Shown: positions 44,152-55,631 of the stretch, piece by piece
How the letters are laid out: the number at the start of each line of letters is the position of its first letter
Position numbering within the stretch: the first letter of the stretch is position 1
NCBI RefSeq assembly: GCF_018305005.1
Contig: NZ_JAGQEG010000022.1
Span: forward strand, 1-64,000
DNA: 64,000 bases
DNA from: Collimonas silvisoli
Lineage (GTDB): Bacteria; Pseudomonadota; Gammaproteobacteria; Burkholderiales; Burkholderiaceae_D
Reading direction: 5' to 3'
Translations under genes and position numbers: made by a program
Notes under the pieces: generated by a model
Told to the model about the DNA's origin: nothing
Seen by the model: only the letters and a program-made list of their open reading frames with translations
The model's database searches: none

Positions 44152-44601
44152 ATGTCTTCCACACTTGATCTCAAACAATTGGTCGAGGCGGTTGGCGACG
44201 CCATCGTGATTTCCGACGCCGGCGGCGCCATCACCTTATGGAATCCGGCAGCCGAGCGCATGTTCGGTTTTACCCAGGGCGAGGCGCTAGGCAGGTCGCT
44301 GGACCTGATCATCCCCGAACGGCAGCGCCAACGTCACTGGGATGGTTACCAGAAGACCATGGATACCGGCGTCACCCGCTATGGCAACGATGTATTGCGG
44401 GTGCCGGCCGTGCATAAGGATGGCCACATTTTATCCATCGCGTTTACGGTGGCGTTGCTGCATACGGCAAATAACAAGGTGGCGGCGATCGTTGCGGTCA
44501 TCCGCGATGAAAGCAGCCGCTTTGCGGAGGATCGCGCCTTGCGCAAACGGCTGGCGGAAATGGAAGCCAGGCTGGCGGCGCAAGAAGCTGAATCCAGTTA
44601 A
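44152..44601 (+). CDS. PAS-domain-only protein
   Basis: The 149-residue product has a PAS/S-box fold: [43 protein letters not shown], then [16 protein letters not shown] short charged helix follows ([18 protein letters not shown]) that could dimerise. No kinase, GGDEF or DNA-binding domain follows. It sits between two frc genes on the same strand with its own AGGAG, so it is probably co-transcribed and may sense a ligand or redox signal for the pathway. How it transmits the signal is unknown. Confidence 0.85.
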   Translation: MSSTLDLKQLVEAVGDAIVISDAGGAITLWNPAAERMFGFTQGEALGRSLDLIIPERQRQRHWDGYQKTMDTGVTRYGNDVLRVPAVHKDGHILSIAFTVALLHTANNKVAAIVAVIRDESSRFAEDRALRKRLAEMEARLAAQEAESS

Positions 44602-44657
44602 GATCGAGAGGGCGCCGGGAACACGGCGCCGATGATAAATATAAACAGGAGATTTCC

Positions 44658-45905
44658 ATGAGCAAAGCACTGGATGGCGTGCGCATTCTTGACTTCACCC
44701 ATGTCCAGTCAGGGCCGACCTGCACCCAGTTGCTGGCCTGGTTCGGCGCCGATGTCATCAAGGTCGAGCGGGCCGGCGAGGGCGACGCCACACGCGGGCA
44801 GTTGCGCGATATTCCCGGGGTCGACAGCCTGTATTTCACGATGTTGAACCATAACAAACGCTCGATCACGCTCGACACCAAGAATCCCAAAGGCAAGGAA
44901 GTGCTGGAAACGCTGATCAAGGATTGCGATGTGCTGGTGGAGAATTTTGCGCCGGGCGCGCTGGACCGCATGGGCTTTTCCTGGGAGCGGATTCAAGAGT
45001 TGAATCCGCGCATGATCGTGGCCTCGGTCAAAGGTTTCGGTCCCGGCAAATACGAAGATTGCAAGGTCTACGAAAATGTCGCCCAGTGCGCAGGCGGCGC
45101 GGCTTCCACCACCGGTTTCGACGACGGCCCGCCGATGGTGACCGGCGCCCAGATCGGCGACAGCGGCACCGGCTTGCACCTGGCGCTGGGGATCGTCAGC
45201 GCACTGTATCAGCGTCACACTTCAGGCCGCGGCCAGAAAGTGCTGGCGCCGATGCAAGATGCGGTGCTGAACCTGTGCCGGGTCAAACTGCGCGATCAGC
45301 AACGGCTGGAGCGCACCGGCACCATGCATGAATATCCGCAGTATCCGGACAGCAAATTCGGCGAGGCGGTACCGCGCGCCGGCAATGCCTCCGGCGGCGG
45401 CCAGCCGGGCTCGATTCTGAAATGCAAAGGCTGGGAAACCGACCCCAACGCCTATATTTATTTCATCACTCAGGGCGCGGTCTGGCCGGCGGTCTGCAAG
45501 GTGATCGGCGAGGAGGGCTGGATTACCGACGAGGCTTACGCCACGCCTGCCGCCCGTCTATTGCATCTGAAGCCCATCTTTGCCCGCATCGAACAATGGA
45601 CCATGAGCAAGACCAAATTCGAAGCCATGGAGATCCTGAATCAGTACGACATTCCATGCGGACCGATTCTGTCGATGAAAGAAATTGCCGAGGATGCTTC
45701 GCTGCGCCAGACCGGCACCATCGTCGAAGTCGATCATCCGACACGCGGCAAGTACCTGACGGTGGGTAACCCGATCAAGATGTCGGACAGCCCGACCGAA
45801 GTCACCCGTTCGCCTTTGCTGGGAGAACATACCGAGGAAGTGCTGGCGCAACTTGGCTACGGCAAGGATTACATTGCAACGTTGCGTGAAGAGAAGGTGA
45901 TTTGA
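44658..45905 (+). CDS. frc: Formyl-CoA:oxalate CoA-transferase, copy 2 (CaiB/BaiF family III)
   Basis: The 415-residue paralogue is closely similar to copy 1 throughout ([57 protein letters not shown] with the catalytic Asp, [11 protein letters not shown]). The glycine loop differs from copy 1 (GNASGGG versus GNAGGGG) and the nearby GDSGTG replaces GDSNTG, so substrate preference may differ, for instance acetyl- or succinyl-CoA as donor. AGGAGATTT precedes the ATG. Confidence 0.88.
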   Translation: MSKALDGVRILDFTHVQSGPTCTQLLAWFGADVIKVERAGEGDATRGQLRDIPGVDSLYFTMLNHNKRSITLDTKNPKGKEVLETLIKDCDVLVENFAPGALDRMGFSWERIQELNPRMIVASVKGFGPGKYEDCKVYENVAQCAGGAASTTGFDDGPPMVTGAQIGDSGTGLHLALGIVSALYQRHTSGRGQKVLAPMQDAVLNLCRVKLRDQQRLERTGTMHEYPQYPDSKFGEAVPRAGNASGGGQPGSILKCKGWETDPNAYIYFITQGAVWPAVCKVIGEEGWITDEAYATPAARLLHLKPIFARIEQWTMSKTKFEAMEILNQYDIPCGPILSMKEIAEDASLRQTGTIVEVDHPTRGKYLTVGNPIKMSDSPTEVTRSPLLGEHTEEVLAQLGYGKDYIATLREEKVI

Positions 45906-46201
45906 GTACAACATGCAGGCCCGCCTGAACCCACAGGGCCTTGCCATCGCTGATAGAGCTGGCGGGCGCTGAGGCAGTACACCCACCGCGTTCCACCGTT
46001 AAACTCCTTCGGCGATTTCTGCCATCCTTATCCCGCTCGCGGATAATTCTCAAAGAATCAAGACCTTAGCTGGTTCCGATGAATTTTCATCGCTGCCCGC
46101 TATGCCGGGTCACGGCGTATCGCAGTATCATGCATGGCGTTTCGGTCGTAAAATTCGGATAAGTAATTTGAATATCATGTTTTTTTATAAAGGAGATGGG
46201 C

Positions 46202-46582
46202 ATGGGTCAGGAAAAATACACGGTTGAGCATGAATGGTTGCGTATCGAGGACGACGGTCTGGTGACGGTCGGCATTACCGCTTACGCGCAAGATCATCTG
46301 GGCGACCTGGTTTTTGTGCAATTGCCTGAAGTCGGCGCCGATATCGCCAAGGGCGAGGAAGCCGCGGTGATCGAATCGGTCAAGGCTGCAAGCGAAATCA
46401 ATATGCCGGTTGCCGGCACAGTGGTCGAAATCAACGAGACGCTGGCGGACGAACCAGGCAAGGTGAACGAAGATCCGCTGGGCGCCGGCTGGTTCTTCAA
46501 GATGAAAGTAGACGATACGGCCGAGTTGAACAGTCTGATGGACAAAGCAGCTTATGACGCCATGATCAAAGGCCTGGCTTAA
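46202..46582 (+). CDS. gcvH: Glycine cleavage system H protein
   Basis: The 126-residue protein has the lipoyl-attachment motif ESVKAASEI with Lys61 and the start KYTVEHEWL. H protein shuttles the aminomethyl group between P, T and L proteins. AAAGGAG at 46190-46195 is correctly spaced for ATG 46202, not for the in-frame ATG at 46196. First gene of a gcvH-gcvP-gcvT operon. The 296 bp upstream (45906-46201) hold no gene or glycine riboswitch that I can recognise. Confidence 0.95.
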   Translation: MGQEKYTVEHEWLRIEDDGLVTVGITAYAQDHLGDLVFVQLPEVGADIAKGEEAAVIESVKAASEINMPVAGTVVEINETLADEPGKVNEDPLGAGWFFKMKVDDTAELNSLMDKAAYDAMIKGLA

Positions 46583-46625
46583 GCACAAGCGCAGTTTTAC
46601 TGTTCATTAAATGAAGGAAGCACCC

Positions 46626-49490
<2,865 letters not shown>

Positions 49491-49509
49491 AGCGCAGGGA
49501 AGAGAAAGG

Positions 49510-49546
49510 CAGGGCGGGCGCAGCGCAAGGCGTAGCGCCCGCCCTG
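49510..49546 (+). promoter_or_regulatory. Stable hairpin between gcvP and gcvT
   Basis: CAGGGCGGGCG (49510-49520) and CGCCCGCCCTG (49536-49546) form an 11-bp perfect GC-rich stem with a 15-nt loop. No T run follows, so it is more likely an mRNA-processing or stabilising element setting the ratio of P to T protein than a full terminator. Confidence 0.6.
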
Positions 49547-49587
49547 ACAATCCGATCAAGCTACTGATAAAAAAAGGACATTTTTTC

Positions 49588-50718
49588 ATGAGTGATACCA
49601 GCCACGCCGCAGCGGCGGCGCGCACGCCGCTATACCAGTTGCACCTGGAGCTAGGCGCCAAGATGGTGCCGTTTGCAGGCTATGACATGCCCTTGCAATA
49701 TCCAAGCGGCATTCTCAAGGAACACATGCACACTCGCAGCCAGGCCGGCCTGTTCGACGTTTCGCACATGGGGCAATTGCGCCTGAGCGGCGCCGATGCC
49801 GCCGCCGCGCTGGAGTTGCTGGTGCCGGTCGATATTGTCGACCTGCCCGTAAATCGACAGCGTTACGCCATGTTCACCAATCCGCAAGGCGGGATCCTCG
49901 ACGATTTGATGGTGGCCAATGCCGGCGATCATCTGTTCCTGGTGGTGAACGCGGCTTGCAAGCAGCAAGACACAGCACACCTGCGGCAACATCTGTCCAG
50001 CCGTTGCCAGATCGAGGAATTGAGCGACCGTTCCTTGCTCGCCTTGCAGGGACCGGCCGCCGCCGCCGTCATGGCGCGCCTCGCACCAGGTACCGCGCAG
50101 ATGGTCTTCATGCAAACCGCGAGAATCACGCTGGCAGGCAGCGATTGTTTTGTCAGCCGCTCAGGATATACCGGCGAAGACGGCTTTGAAATTTCAGTGC
50201 CGAATGCTGAAGTCGAAGCCTTGGCGCGGCTGCTGCTGGCGCAACCCGAGGTGGCGCCTATCGGCCTTGGCGCGCGCGATTCCCTGCGGCTGGAAGCCGG
50301 CCTCTGCCTGTATGGCCACGACATGGATGCCAGCACCACGCCGGTCGAAGCCAGCCTGGGCTGGGCCTTGTCCAAGGCGCGCCGCACCGGCGGCGCCCGG
50401 GCCGGCGGTTATCCCGGCGCTGAACTGATCCAGCGCCAGCTTGAGCAAGGCGTCGGCCGCAAGCGGGTCGGCTTGCTGCTCAAGGATCGGATGCCGGCGC
50501 GCGAGGGCGCCGAACTGGTCGATGCCGATGGTAAACAAGTAGGCAAAATCACCAGCGGCGGCTTCGGACCGACGCTCGGCAGTCCGGTGGCGTTGGGTTA
50601 TGTCGATAGCGCACACGCGCAAATCGGCACATTGTTGCAGGCAATGGTGCGCGGCAAGGCGGTGCCGATTGAAGTGGTCAAGACGCCGTTTACCCCGACC
50701 CGTTATTTCCGCGGCTGA
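49588..50718 (+). CDS. gcvT: Aminomethyltransferase, T protein of glycine cleavage
   Basis: The 376-residue product begins RTPLYQLHLELGAKMVPFAGYDMPLQY and has FDVSHMGQLRLSG and SRSGYTGEDGFEI, the folate-binding and structural motifs of GcvT. It transfers the methylene group to tetrahydrofolate and releases ammonia. The frame is open upstream, but ATG 49588 starts the family and follows AAGGA. It is the last gene before a strong terminator; T at the end differs from the usual T-H-P order. Confidence 0.95.
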   Translation: MSDTSHAAAAARTPLYQLHLELGAKMVPFAGYDMPLQYPSGILKEHMHTRSQAGLFDVSHMGQLRLSGADAAAALELLVPVDIVDLPVNRQRYAMFTNPQGGILDDLMVANAGDHLFLVVNAACKQQDTAHLRQHLSSRCQIEELSDRSLLALQGPAAAAVMARLAPGTAQMVFMQTARITLAGSDCFVSRSGYTGEDGFEISVPNAEVEALARLLLAQPEVAPIGLGARDSLRLEAGLCLYGHDMDASTTPVEASLGWALSKARRTGGARAGGYPGAELIQRQLEQGVGRKRVGLLLKDRMPAREGAELVDADGKQVGKITSGGFGPTLGSPVALGYVDSAHAQIGTLLQAMVRGKAVPIEVVKTPFTPTRYFRG

Positions 50719-50773
50719 CAGCTGAATTAAACGGTTTGCCAAAAGACCTGCCTGACACTCTGCCGGCTACATG

Positions 50774-50826
50774 AGAACGCGCCCAATTGAGATTTGTATC
50801 TCAGTTGGGCGCGTTCTCTTTTTTTC
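50774..50826 (+). terminator. Strong intrinsic terminator of the gcv operon
   Basis: A 19-bp stem (50774-50792 with 50799-50817, one G-T wobble) with a 6-nt loop TTTGTA is followed by CTTTTTTTC. Because the arms are nearly perfect it could also work in the opposite direction. Confidence 0.92.
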
Positions 50827-50980
50827 ATTCCTCCGGCAATCGTTGTTCAGCGTTCCCAGAGAATCCATCATTCCCTTGATATCTGAATTCCGACTATCCG
50901 GAGAAGAATTTATTCGTTCGCTTTATTTTGTCCTCTTATTAAGATCGGGCTAACTTAATCCGCTTCATCGAGAAGGCAAT

Positions 50981-51982
50981 ATGAGTGATAACAACAGATC
51001 CAGATTTAAAAACAATACGCAGGCGGGCCAGCGCCGCCGCCTGTTACAGGCCGGTTTAGGCATCGCCGCAGTGGCGGCTTTAGCGCCGGCTTTATCACCG
51101 TTGGCCGCTTACGCCGCGCAACGCGAATTCCGGATCGGCTATCAGAAAGGTTTGCTCAGCTTGCTGAAAAAACGCGGCACGCTGGAACAGCGCCTGGCGC
51201 CTTTGGGCGTGACAGTCAAGTGGATAGAATTCAGCGCCGGGCCGGTGCAGCTGGAGGCGCTGAATGTCGGCTCCATCGATTTCGGCGACGTCGGCGAAGC
51301 GCCGCCGATTTTTGCCCAGGCCAACGGCACGCCTATCGCGTATGTCGCGGCAACCGTGCCACGCCCGGCGGTGGAAGCGGTGCTGATTCCGGCGGCTTCC
51401 ACGATCAAGACGGTGGCTGATCTGAAGGGAAAAAAGATTGCCCTGAACAAGGGCTCGAATGTGCATTATTTTTTAGTCAAGCTGTTGCAAAAGAACGGCT
51501 TGAACTATAGCGACGTCAATCCGGTCTGGCTGTCGCCGGCCGACGCCCGCGCCGCGTTCGAGAAGGGCGTGGTCGACGCCTGGGTGATCTGGGAACCGTT
51601 TCTTGCAGCAGCCGAGAAGACCTTGTCAGCCCGCATCCTGGCCGACGCCAGCGGCGTCGTCAAGAATCGCGCCTATTATTTTTCTTCCAAAGAGTATTCG
51701 AAAAAAAATGACGACATCCTCGATATCGCCATCGAAGAACTCAATCAGATCGATCTCTGGGGCCAGGCGCACCGTAGCGACCTGGCGGCCGAACTGTCAG
51801 CGGTATGGGGCTTGCCCAAGCCGATCGTCGATGTGCTGGTGGCGCGCTCATCCTTTGGCACGGGGCCGATCACCAAAACAATATTGGCAGAGCAGCAGAT
51901 CATTGCCGACACATTCTTCGAGCTGAAACTGATTCCGAAGCAGATCGATGTGCGCGACGCCGCGCCAGCGGCTTTGGGTTGA
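50981..51982 (+). CDS. ssuA: Aliphatic-sulfonate ABC transporter substrate-binding protein (SsuA-like)
   Basis: The signal peptide has a twin-arginine-like RRRLLQAGLGIAAVAAL and an AYA-A cleavage site. The mature protein resembles SsuA: FRIGYQKGLLSLLKKRGTLE, GVTVKWIEFSAGPVQLEALNVGSIDFGDVGEAPP and ALNKGSNVHYFLVKLL. It binds alkanesulfonates in the periplasm for sulfur supply. No ssuB, ssuC or ssuD gene is adjacent, so it is an orphan that must use a transporter elsewhere. Confidence 0.83.
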   Translation: MSDNNRSRFKNNTQAGQRRRLLQAGLGIAAVAALAPALSPLAAYAAQREFRIGYQKGLLSLLKKRGTLEQRLAPLGVTVKWIEFSAGPVQLEALNVGSIDFGDVGEAPPIFAQANGTPIAYVAATVPRPAVEAVLIPAASTIKTVADLKGKKIALNKGSNVHYFLVKLLQKNGLNYSDVNPVWLSPADARAAFEKGVVDAWVIWEPFLAAAEKTLSARILADASGVVKNRAYYFSSKEYSKKNDDILDIAIEELNQIDLWGQAHRSDLAAELSAVWGLPKPIVDVLVARSSFGTGPITKTILAEQQIIADTFFELKLIPKQIDVRDAAPAALG

Positions 51983-52010
51983 ACCTCTTCAAACCGACAC
52001 AGCGCAACGT

Positions 52011-52784
52011 TCAACGCTGCTCTGACACCAAGGCAAACATGGCGCCTTGCGGATCCAGGCCCTGGACGATCCATTTGCCGCCAGGAACCTGATGCGGGCC
52101 CATGATGACCTTGCCGCCGCCCTGGTTGATGCGGGTAACTGCGGCGTCTATTCCTGCGACGTTGACGTAATACAGCCAGCAAGGGACCGGCATATCGGGC
52201 GTCTTGGTCATCATGCCGCCGATTGCCGGGCCGCCGCTGGCGAAGGTCTGGTAGACGCCCATTGGCCCCATGTCGATCGCTTCATCCTTGGTCCAGCCGA
52301 ACAGGCCGGCATAGAAAGCGAAGGCTTTTTCGCCATCGCCGGCGTGCAGTTCATGCCAGCCGATATGGCCCGGCGTGCCGGCTGCCGCCGGCGTCGGCTC
52401 GGCGTCGCTATTGCCTTTGAATAAAATGAATGGCGCGCCATCCGGATCGGCGGCTACGGCAAAGCGGCCGACGCCGGGAATATCGTCAGGTGGACGCCGG
52501 ATCGCGCCGCCTGCGGCGGCGACCCGCGCCGCATAGGCGTCGACATCGCTGACGGCGATATAGCCGCTCCAGCAAGGCCGCGCCCCCATGGCGCGCGCAT
52601 CTTCCGGGATCGGCATCAAGCCGCCGACCATGGTCGGCCCGGCAGACAATATGGTGTAGGAGCGGTCGCCCATGCCGGCGTCCTGCATGCTCCAGCCGAC
52701 CACGTTCTGATAGAAAGACTCAGCGGCCCTGATATCGCTGGTCATGAGGTCGTACCACACAAATTTTGCTTGATCAGTAGACAT
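52011..52784 (-). CDS. Two-domain VOC (glyoxalase/bleomycin-resistance-like) protein
   Basis: Two VOC modules are visible in 257 residues: FVWYDLMTSDIRAAESFYQNVVGWSM with PGVGRFAVAADPDGAPFILFKG, and IGWHELHAGDGEKAFAFYAGLFGWT with WIVQGLDPQGAMFALV. AAGGAG on the minus strand supports ATG 52784. Proteins of this type are often metal-free or bind ligands; the substrate is unknown. It ends 28 bp from the convergent ssuA stop. Confidence 0.87.
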   Translation of the reverse strand: MSTDQAKFVWYDLMTSDIRAAESFYQNVVGWSMQDAGMGDRSYTILSAGPTMVGGLMPIPEDARAMGARPCWSGYIAVSDVDAYAARVAAAGGAIRRPPDDIPGVGRFAVAADPDGAPFILFKGNSDAEPTPAAAGTPGHIGWHELHAGDGEKAFAFYAGLFGWTKDEAIDMGPMGVYQTFASGGPAIGGMMTKTPDMPVPCWLYYVNVAGIDAAVTRINQGGGKVIMGPHQVPGGKWIVQGLDPQGAMFALVSEQR

Positions 52785-53042
52785 TTGGCTTGACTCCTTG
52801 GTTTGATTTTGAGGGAAGCGCAGTTCCAGATGGTGGCCGCTCCAGAGCGGCCCGGCAGATTGCAAGCAGGCGGACGCCGGCATCGCAGTGCTTGAATACT
52901 ACAACATTCACTCGCAATTCATAGGGCGAAGAGTTGATAGCTACGCCGCGGCGCAATAAGTCGCCGCTGCAAAATCAGATTTCTCCTACATACGGATCAA
53001 CACGGCGTTATTAATATGATCATGCAGTAAAGCAGGCCGGCG

Positions 53043-53546
53043 ATGCTGACAAAGCTGGCTTCCTTCACAACCAACGAGTTGCGGAAATATATGATAAAAC
53101 TTCAAGATGAACAGTGGCAAGAACTGGAACCCTTCCTGTTGGGGAAGCAGGGCGACCCTGGCGCCAACGCAAAGAACAATCGCTTGTTCATTGAGGCGGT
53201 TCTTTGGATTGTGTCGCGCAATTCTGCGTGGCGTCATTTGCCGCGGGAGTTCGGCAACTGGACTGCGGCGTATATGCGTTTCCGGCGCTGGAATGAATGC
53301 GATTTCTGGCGTCAGCTGACCCAAAGCGAAGTGAGGGATCCCGCCTTGCTGCAATTGCTGGAACGGATCGTTGACTACGGCGATCTGTATACCAGGCGCA
53401 TCGAGCAACGCCAGGAGCGGAGAATCTGCAGGACCGTGTACGAGGCGACGCTGGCTCCGGCCGACGGCGCGCAAGCTGTCAAGCAACTGGCTTTGTCGCC
53501 AAGTGAGTCGATCTTGCATTGGGTTCATCTGGTCGCGCCGCGCTAA
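53043..53546 (+). CDS. Solitary IS5-type (DUF4096) transposase N-terminal-domain protein
   Basis: Residues ~17-95 (QWQELEPFLLGKQGDPGANAKNNRLFIEAVLWIVSRNSAWRHLPREFGNWTAAYMRFRRWNECDFW) match the helix-turn-helix domain that begins IS427/IS5-type transposases. No DDE catalytic domain follows. Instead a unique C-terminus continues (LLERIVDYGDLYTRRIEQRQERR..SPSESILHW). No terminal inverted repeats were found around it. It may be a domesticated DNA-binding protein or a decayed insertion. An internal ATG at 53091 is an alternative start. Confidence 0.7.
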   Translation: MLTKLASFTTNELRKYMIKLQDEQWQELEPFLLGKQGDPGANAKNNRLFIEAVLWIVSRNSAWRHLPREFGNWTAAYMRFRRWNECDFWRQLTQSEVRDPALLQLLERIVDYGDLYTRRIEQRQERRICRTVYEATLAPADGAQAVKQLALSPSESILHWVHLVAPR

Positions 53547-53650
53547 GCGGCCGGCGTAACGGTGCATTGCTTGTCCGTGGTGCAGTTTTCGGTATGGCGC
53601 TTTGGATATCGTAGTTGGATATCTCTCATCAGTGCGCTAAAGTATGGAGC

Positions 53651-54280
53651 ATGATACTACCGCCTTCAGATCTGCAAAAAATTGCCGCTCTTACCCTGGA
53701 GCATTACAATCAGCACGCCGACGATTTCCGCGACGGCACCCGCGATCACGACGTCAGCCAGAATATTGCTGCGCTGCTGCGCCATATCAAGGGTGCGCCG
53801 CCGTTCTCGATTCTCGATGTCGGCTGCGGCCCGGGGCGCGATCTGCGCACATTCAGCAAGCTCGGGCACATCGCCGTTGGCGTCGAAGGCGCTGAACGCT
53901 TCGTCGAGATGGCAAGAGCGGACAGCGGTTGCGAAGTCTGGCACCAGGATTTTCTCAAGCTGGATTTTCCGGACAGCCGTTTCGACGGCGTCTTCGCCAA
54001 TGCGGCCTTGTTCCATATTCCCAGCCAGGAACTGCCGCGCGTGCTGCGCCAGTTCCACGCCACGCTAAAACCTGAGGGCGTGCTATTCAGCTCCAATCCA
54101 CGCGGCAGCAACGAAGAGGGCTGGAATCGCGGACGCTACGGCGCCTACCATGATCTCGCCGCATGGCGGCATTTCATGGCGGATGCCGGTTTTGTCGAGC
54201 TTGAGCATTATTACCGGCCGGACGGCCTGCCGCGCGATCAGCAGCCCTGGCTGGCCAGTGTCTGGCGCAAGCAGTCGTGA
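53651..54280 (+). CDS. Class I SAM-dependent methyltransferase
   Basis: The 209-residue product has motif I ILDVGCGPGRDLRTFSKLGH, acidic motif II VGVEGAERFVEMAR and FDGVFANAALFHIPSQELPRVLRQF, typical of Methyltransf_11/25 enzymes. GGAG lies directly before ATG 53651; an upstream TTG at 53615 is in frame but weaker. The substrate is unknown. Element B starts 15 bp after its stop. Confidence 0.85.
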   Translation: MILPPSDLQKIAALTLEHYNQHADDFRDGTRDHDVSQNIAALLRHIKGAPPFSILDVGCGPGRDLRTFSKLGHIAVGVEGAERFVEMARADSGCEVWHQDFLKLDFPDSRFDGVFANAALFHIPSQELPRVLRQFHATLKPEGVLFSSNPRGSNEEGWNRGRYGAYHDLAAWRHFMADAGFVELEHYYRPDGLPRDQQPWLASVWRKQS

Positions 54281-54295
54281 GGCAACAGGCAGCAC

Positions 54296-54639
54296 TAGGG
54301 CCTGTTAACAATTGATTTGGGAGATGCGTTCCAACCAAAACGTGTGGTGGCAAGGGTGTAGCAGGGAATTCGTGCAGCACTGCTGCACGCCTGCGTAACG
54401 ATCCCGCATGCAGGCGGGTATGCGCCCTGCAAGGGCGTGGCTTGCTGGGGCTGGTGCCCCAGCAAGCCATGCAACGCGGCCAGCACACGTTTTGGTTGGA
54501 ACCCTTCGGGAACGGCTGCAGGCGTCGCATGCCGTTGTTGCAGCTCCTTGCCGTAGCACCGCTACGTCGCGTCGCTGCGCCTAGGCACGCAACGCCTGCC
54601 GCGCGTTCGCACTCACAAATCAATTGTTAACAGGCCCTA
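54296..54639. mobile_element. MITE-like non-coding element B with 22-bp terminal inverted repeats and TA flanks
   Basis: The left end 54298-54319 starts GGGCCTGTTAACAATTGATT; the right end 54616-54637 is its exact reverse complement. TA flanks both sides (54296-54297 and 54638-54639). The 340-bp interior has no gene. On the minus strand it carries one hairpin unit like those in element A. A long-range stem (54329-54350 with 54480-54501, 21 of 22 pairs) encloses that unit. A 14-bp hairpin TGGCTTGCTGGGGC/GCCCCAGCAAGCCA lies at 54438-54469 and CGTAGC-ACC-GCTACG at 54552-54566. The ends differ in sequence from those of element A although the inside is related. Confidence 0.85.
54352..54435 (-). 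repeat. Three-hairpin repeat unit, copy 3 (element B)
   Basis: Read on the minus strand: CCCTTGCAGGGCGC, hairpin 1 CCCGC-CTGCAT-GCGGG (54403-54418), linker CGTTACGCAGG identical to copy 2, hairpin 2 GTGCAGC-AGT-GCTGCAC (54372-54388), then GAATTCCCTGCTACACC. The stems differ from copies 1 and 2 but remain paired. Confidence 0.85.
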
Positions 54640-54647
54640 AACCACCT

Positions 54648-54812
54648 CTAGTTTTTCGGCCCGAGGAATTGCCTCACCGTCTCTATCACGTCCGGGTCTT
54701 TCAACAAGCGGCGATGCCCCAGATTGCGTGTGCTGAACAGCCGCGCATCAGGCAGTTTTTCCATCAGTATTTGTGCCGCGGAAAACGGCACCTGCGGTTG
54801 ATTGGGCTTCGA
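54648..54812 (-). pseudogene. C-terminal remnant of an alpha/beta hydrolase
   Basis: On the minus strand a frame ending at TAG 54648-54650 reads AQILMEKLPDARLFSTRNLGHRRLLKDPDVIETVRQFLG. This is the typical end of an alpha/beta hydrolase with the catalytic His in NLGHRRLLKD. The N-terminal two thirds, including the nucleophile, are missing; the sequence begins directly after the stop of the small membrane protein gene. Element B lies 9 bp further on, so a deletion associated with that element is possible. Confidence 0.65.
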
Positions 54813-54938
54813 TCAAAAGAAGATGAAATCGTCATTGCAGGCGGGCACAAGTTGTCCTGTCAGATAAATCAAGCGCCATAGAGCCAGGCCGATAACGGCA
54901 GCGGCGACGAAAATGATGGACCCGGCAATAATTAACAT
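54813..54938 (-). CDS. Small single-span membrane protein (41 residues)
   Basis: AAGGAG stands eight bases before the ATG at 54938 on the minus strand. The product starts MLIIAGSIIFVAAAVIGLAL, one strong membrane helix, and ends with a short polar tail VPACNDDFIFF and TGA. The start signal and the clear helix make it credible despite its size. It lies between the TetR gene and the hydrolase remnant on the same strand, so it may belong to a TetR-controlled unit. The function is unknown. Confidence 0.65.
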   Translation of the reverse strand: MLIIAGSIIFVAAAVIGLALWRLIYLTGQLVPACNDDFIFF

Positions 54939-55022
54939 AATCGCTCCTTGAATCGCACGTGTGTGCGAAATTGACGCGTAAAAAAATCGAATGTCCCGTT
55001 CTGCAGAGTTTATTGCCGGGTT

Positions 55023-55631
55023 TTATCCGTGATAGTTGAAGCTGCGATAGGTCGAAGTCAGGCGTTCATAGGCGTTGCGCACCCGATCTTGCGCCTTGGG
55101 GTCGCGCAAAAAACGCGCATCGTGCATCAGCCCGACCATCAGGCTGTAGATCTCGAACACCAGTTGTTCCGGATCGGTGTCGGGCCGCAAATGACCGGCC
55201 TCCAGCGCCTGGACGATAGCGCGCCGCAGTACCGCACGCCAGCGCAATACATTCTGTTGCAGCCGCTCGCGCATGGGGCTGTCGACATCGTCGTATTCGA
55301 AAGCGCCCGCTACATAAATGCAGCCGCTGACATTGCAGGCGCGGTATATCCAGTTCATCACCAGCGCGTTGAGGCGCGGCAGGCCGCGCGGTTGCGCCAT
55401 CGCCGGGGTGAATACGTCGGCGGTAAAACGGCGGTCGAACTCATTGATGACCGCCTCATGCAAGGCTTCGCGCGAACCGACGCGTGAGAATACGCCGCTT
55501 TTGCTGATCCCCAGCCGTTTCGCCACTTCGCCCAGAGACAGGCTCTCCAGGCCTTGGGTGGCGACCATGTCCAATGCCGTATCGACAATAGCCGCCAGGG
55601 TGAGCTCGCTTTTTTCGGTGTGGGTATCCAT
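55023..55631 (-). CDS. TetR-family transcriptional regulator
   Basis: The N-terminal HTH reads AAIVDTALDMVATQGLESLSLGEVAKRLGISKSGVFSRVGSREALHEAV, the classical TetR pattern. The C-terminal ligand domain (RLQQNVLRWRAVLRRAIVQALEAGHLRPDTDPEQLVFEIYSLMVGLM) resembles the TetR_C_33/YsiA-like type. It probably represses itself and the small membrane protein/hydrolase unit downstream. The ligand is unknown. Confidence 0.9.
   Translation of the reverse strand: MDTHTEKSELTLAAIVDTALDMVATQGLESLSLGEVAKRLGISKSGVFSRVGSREALHEAVINEFDRRFTADVFTPAMAQPRGLPRLNALVMNWIYRACNVSGCIYVAGAFEYDDVDSPMRERLQQNVLRWRAVLRRAIVQALEAGHLRPDTDPEQLVFEIYSLMVGLMHDARFLRDPKAQDRVRNAYERLTSTYRSFNYHG

Noticed and set aside
45906-46201. Possible glycine riboswitch before gcvH
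   Set aside because: A GCCGAAGGAG word exists only on the opposite strand (around 46003-46022) and the rest of the aptamer core is missing.
54624-54881. Plus-strand frame of 85 codons next to element B
   Set aside because: It is antisense to the recognisable hydrolase remnant and the small membrane protein, and starts inside the element's terminal repeat.
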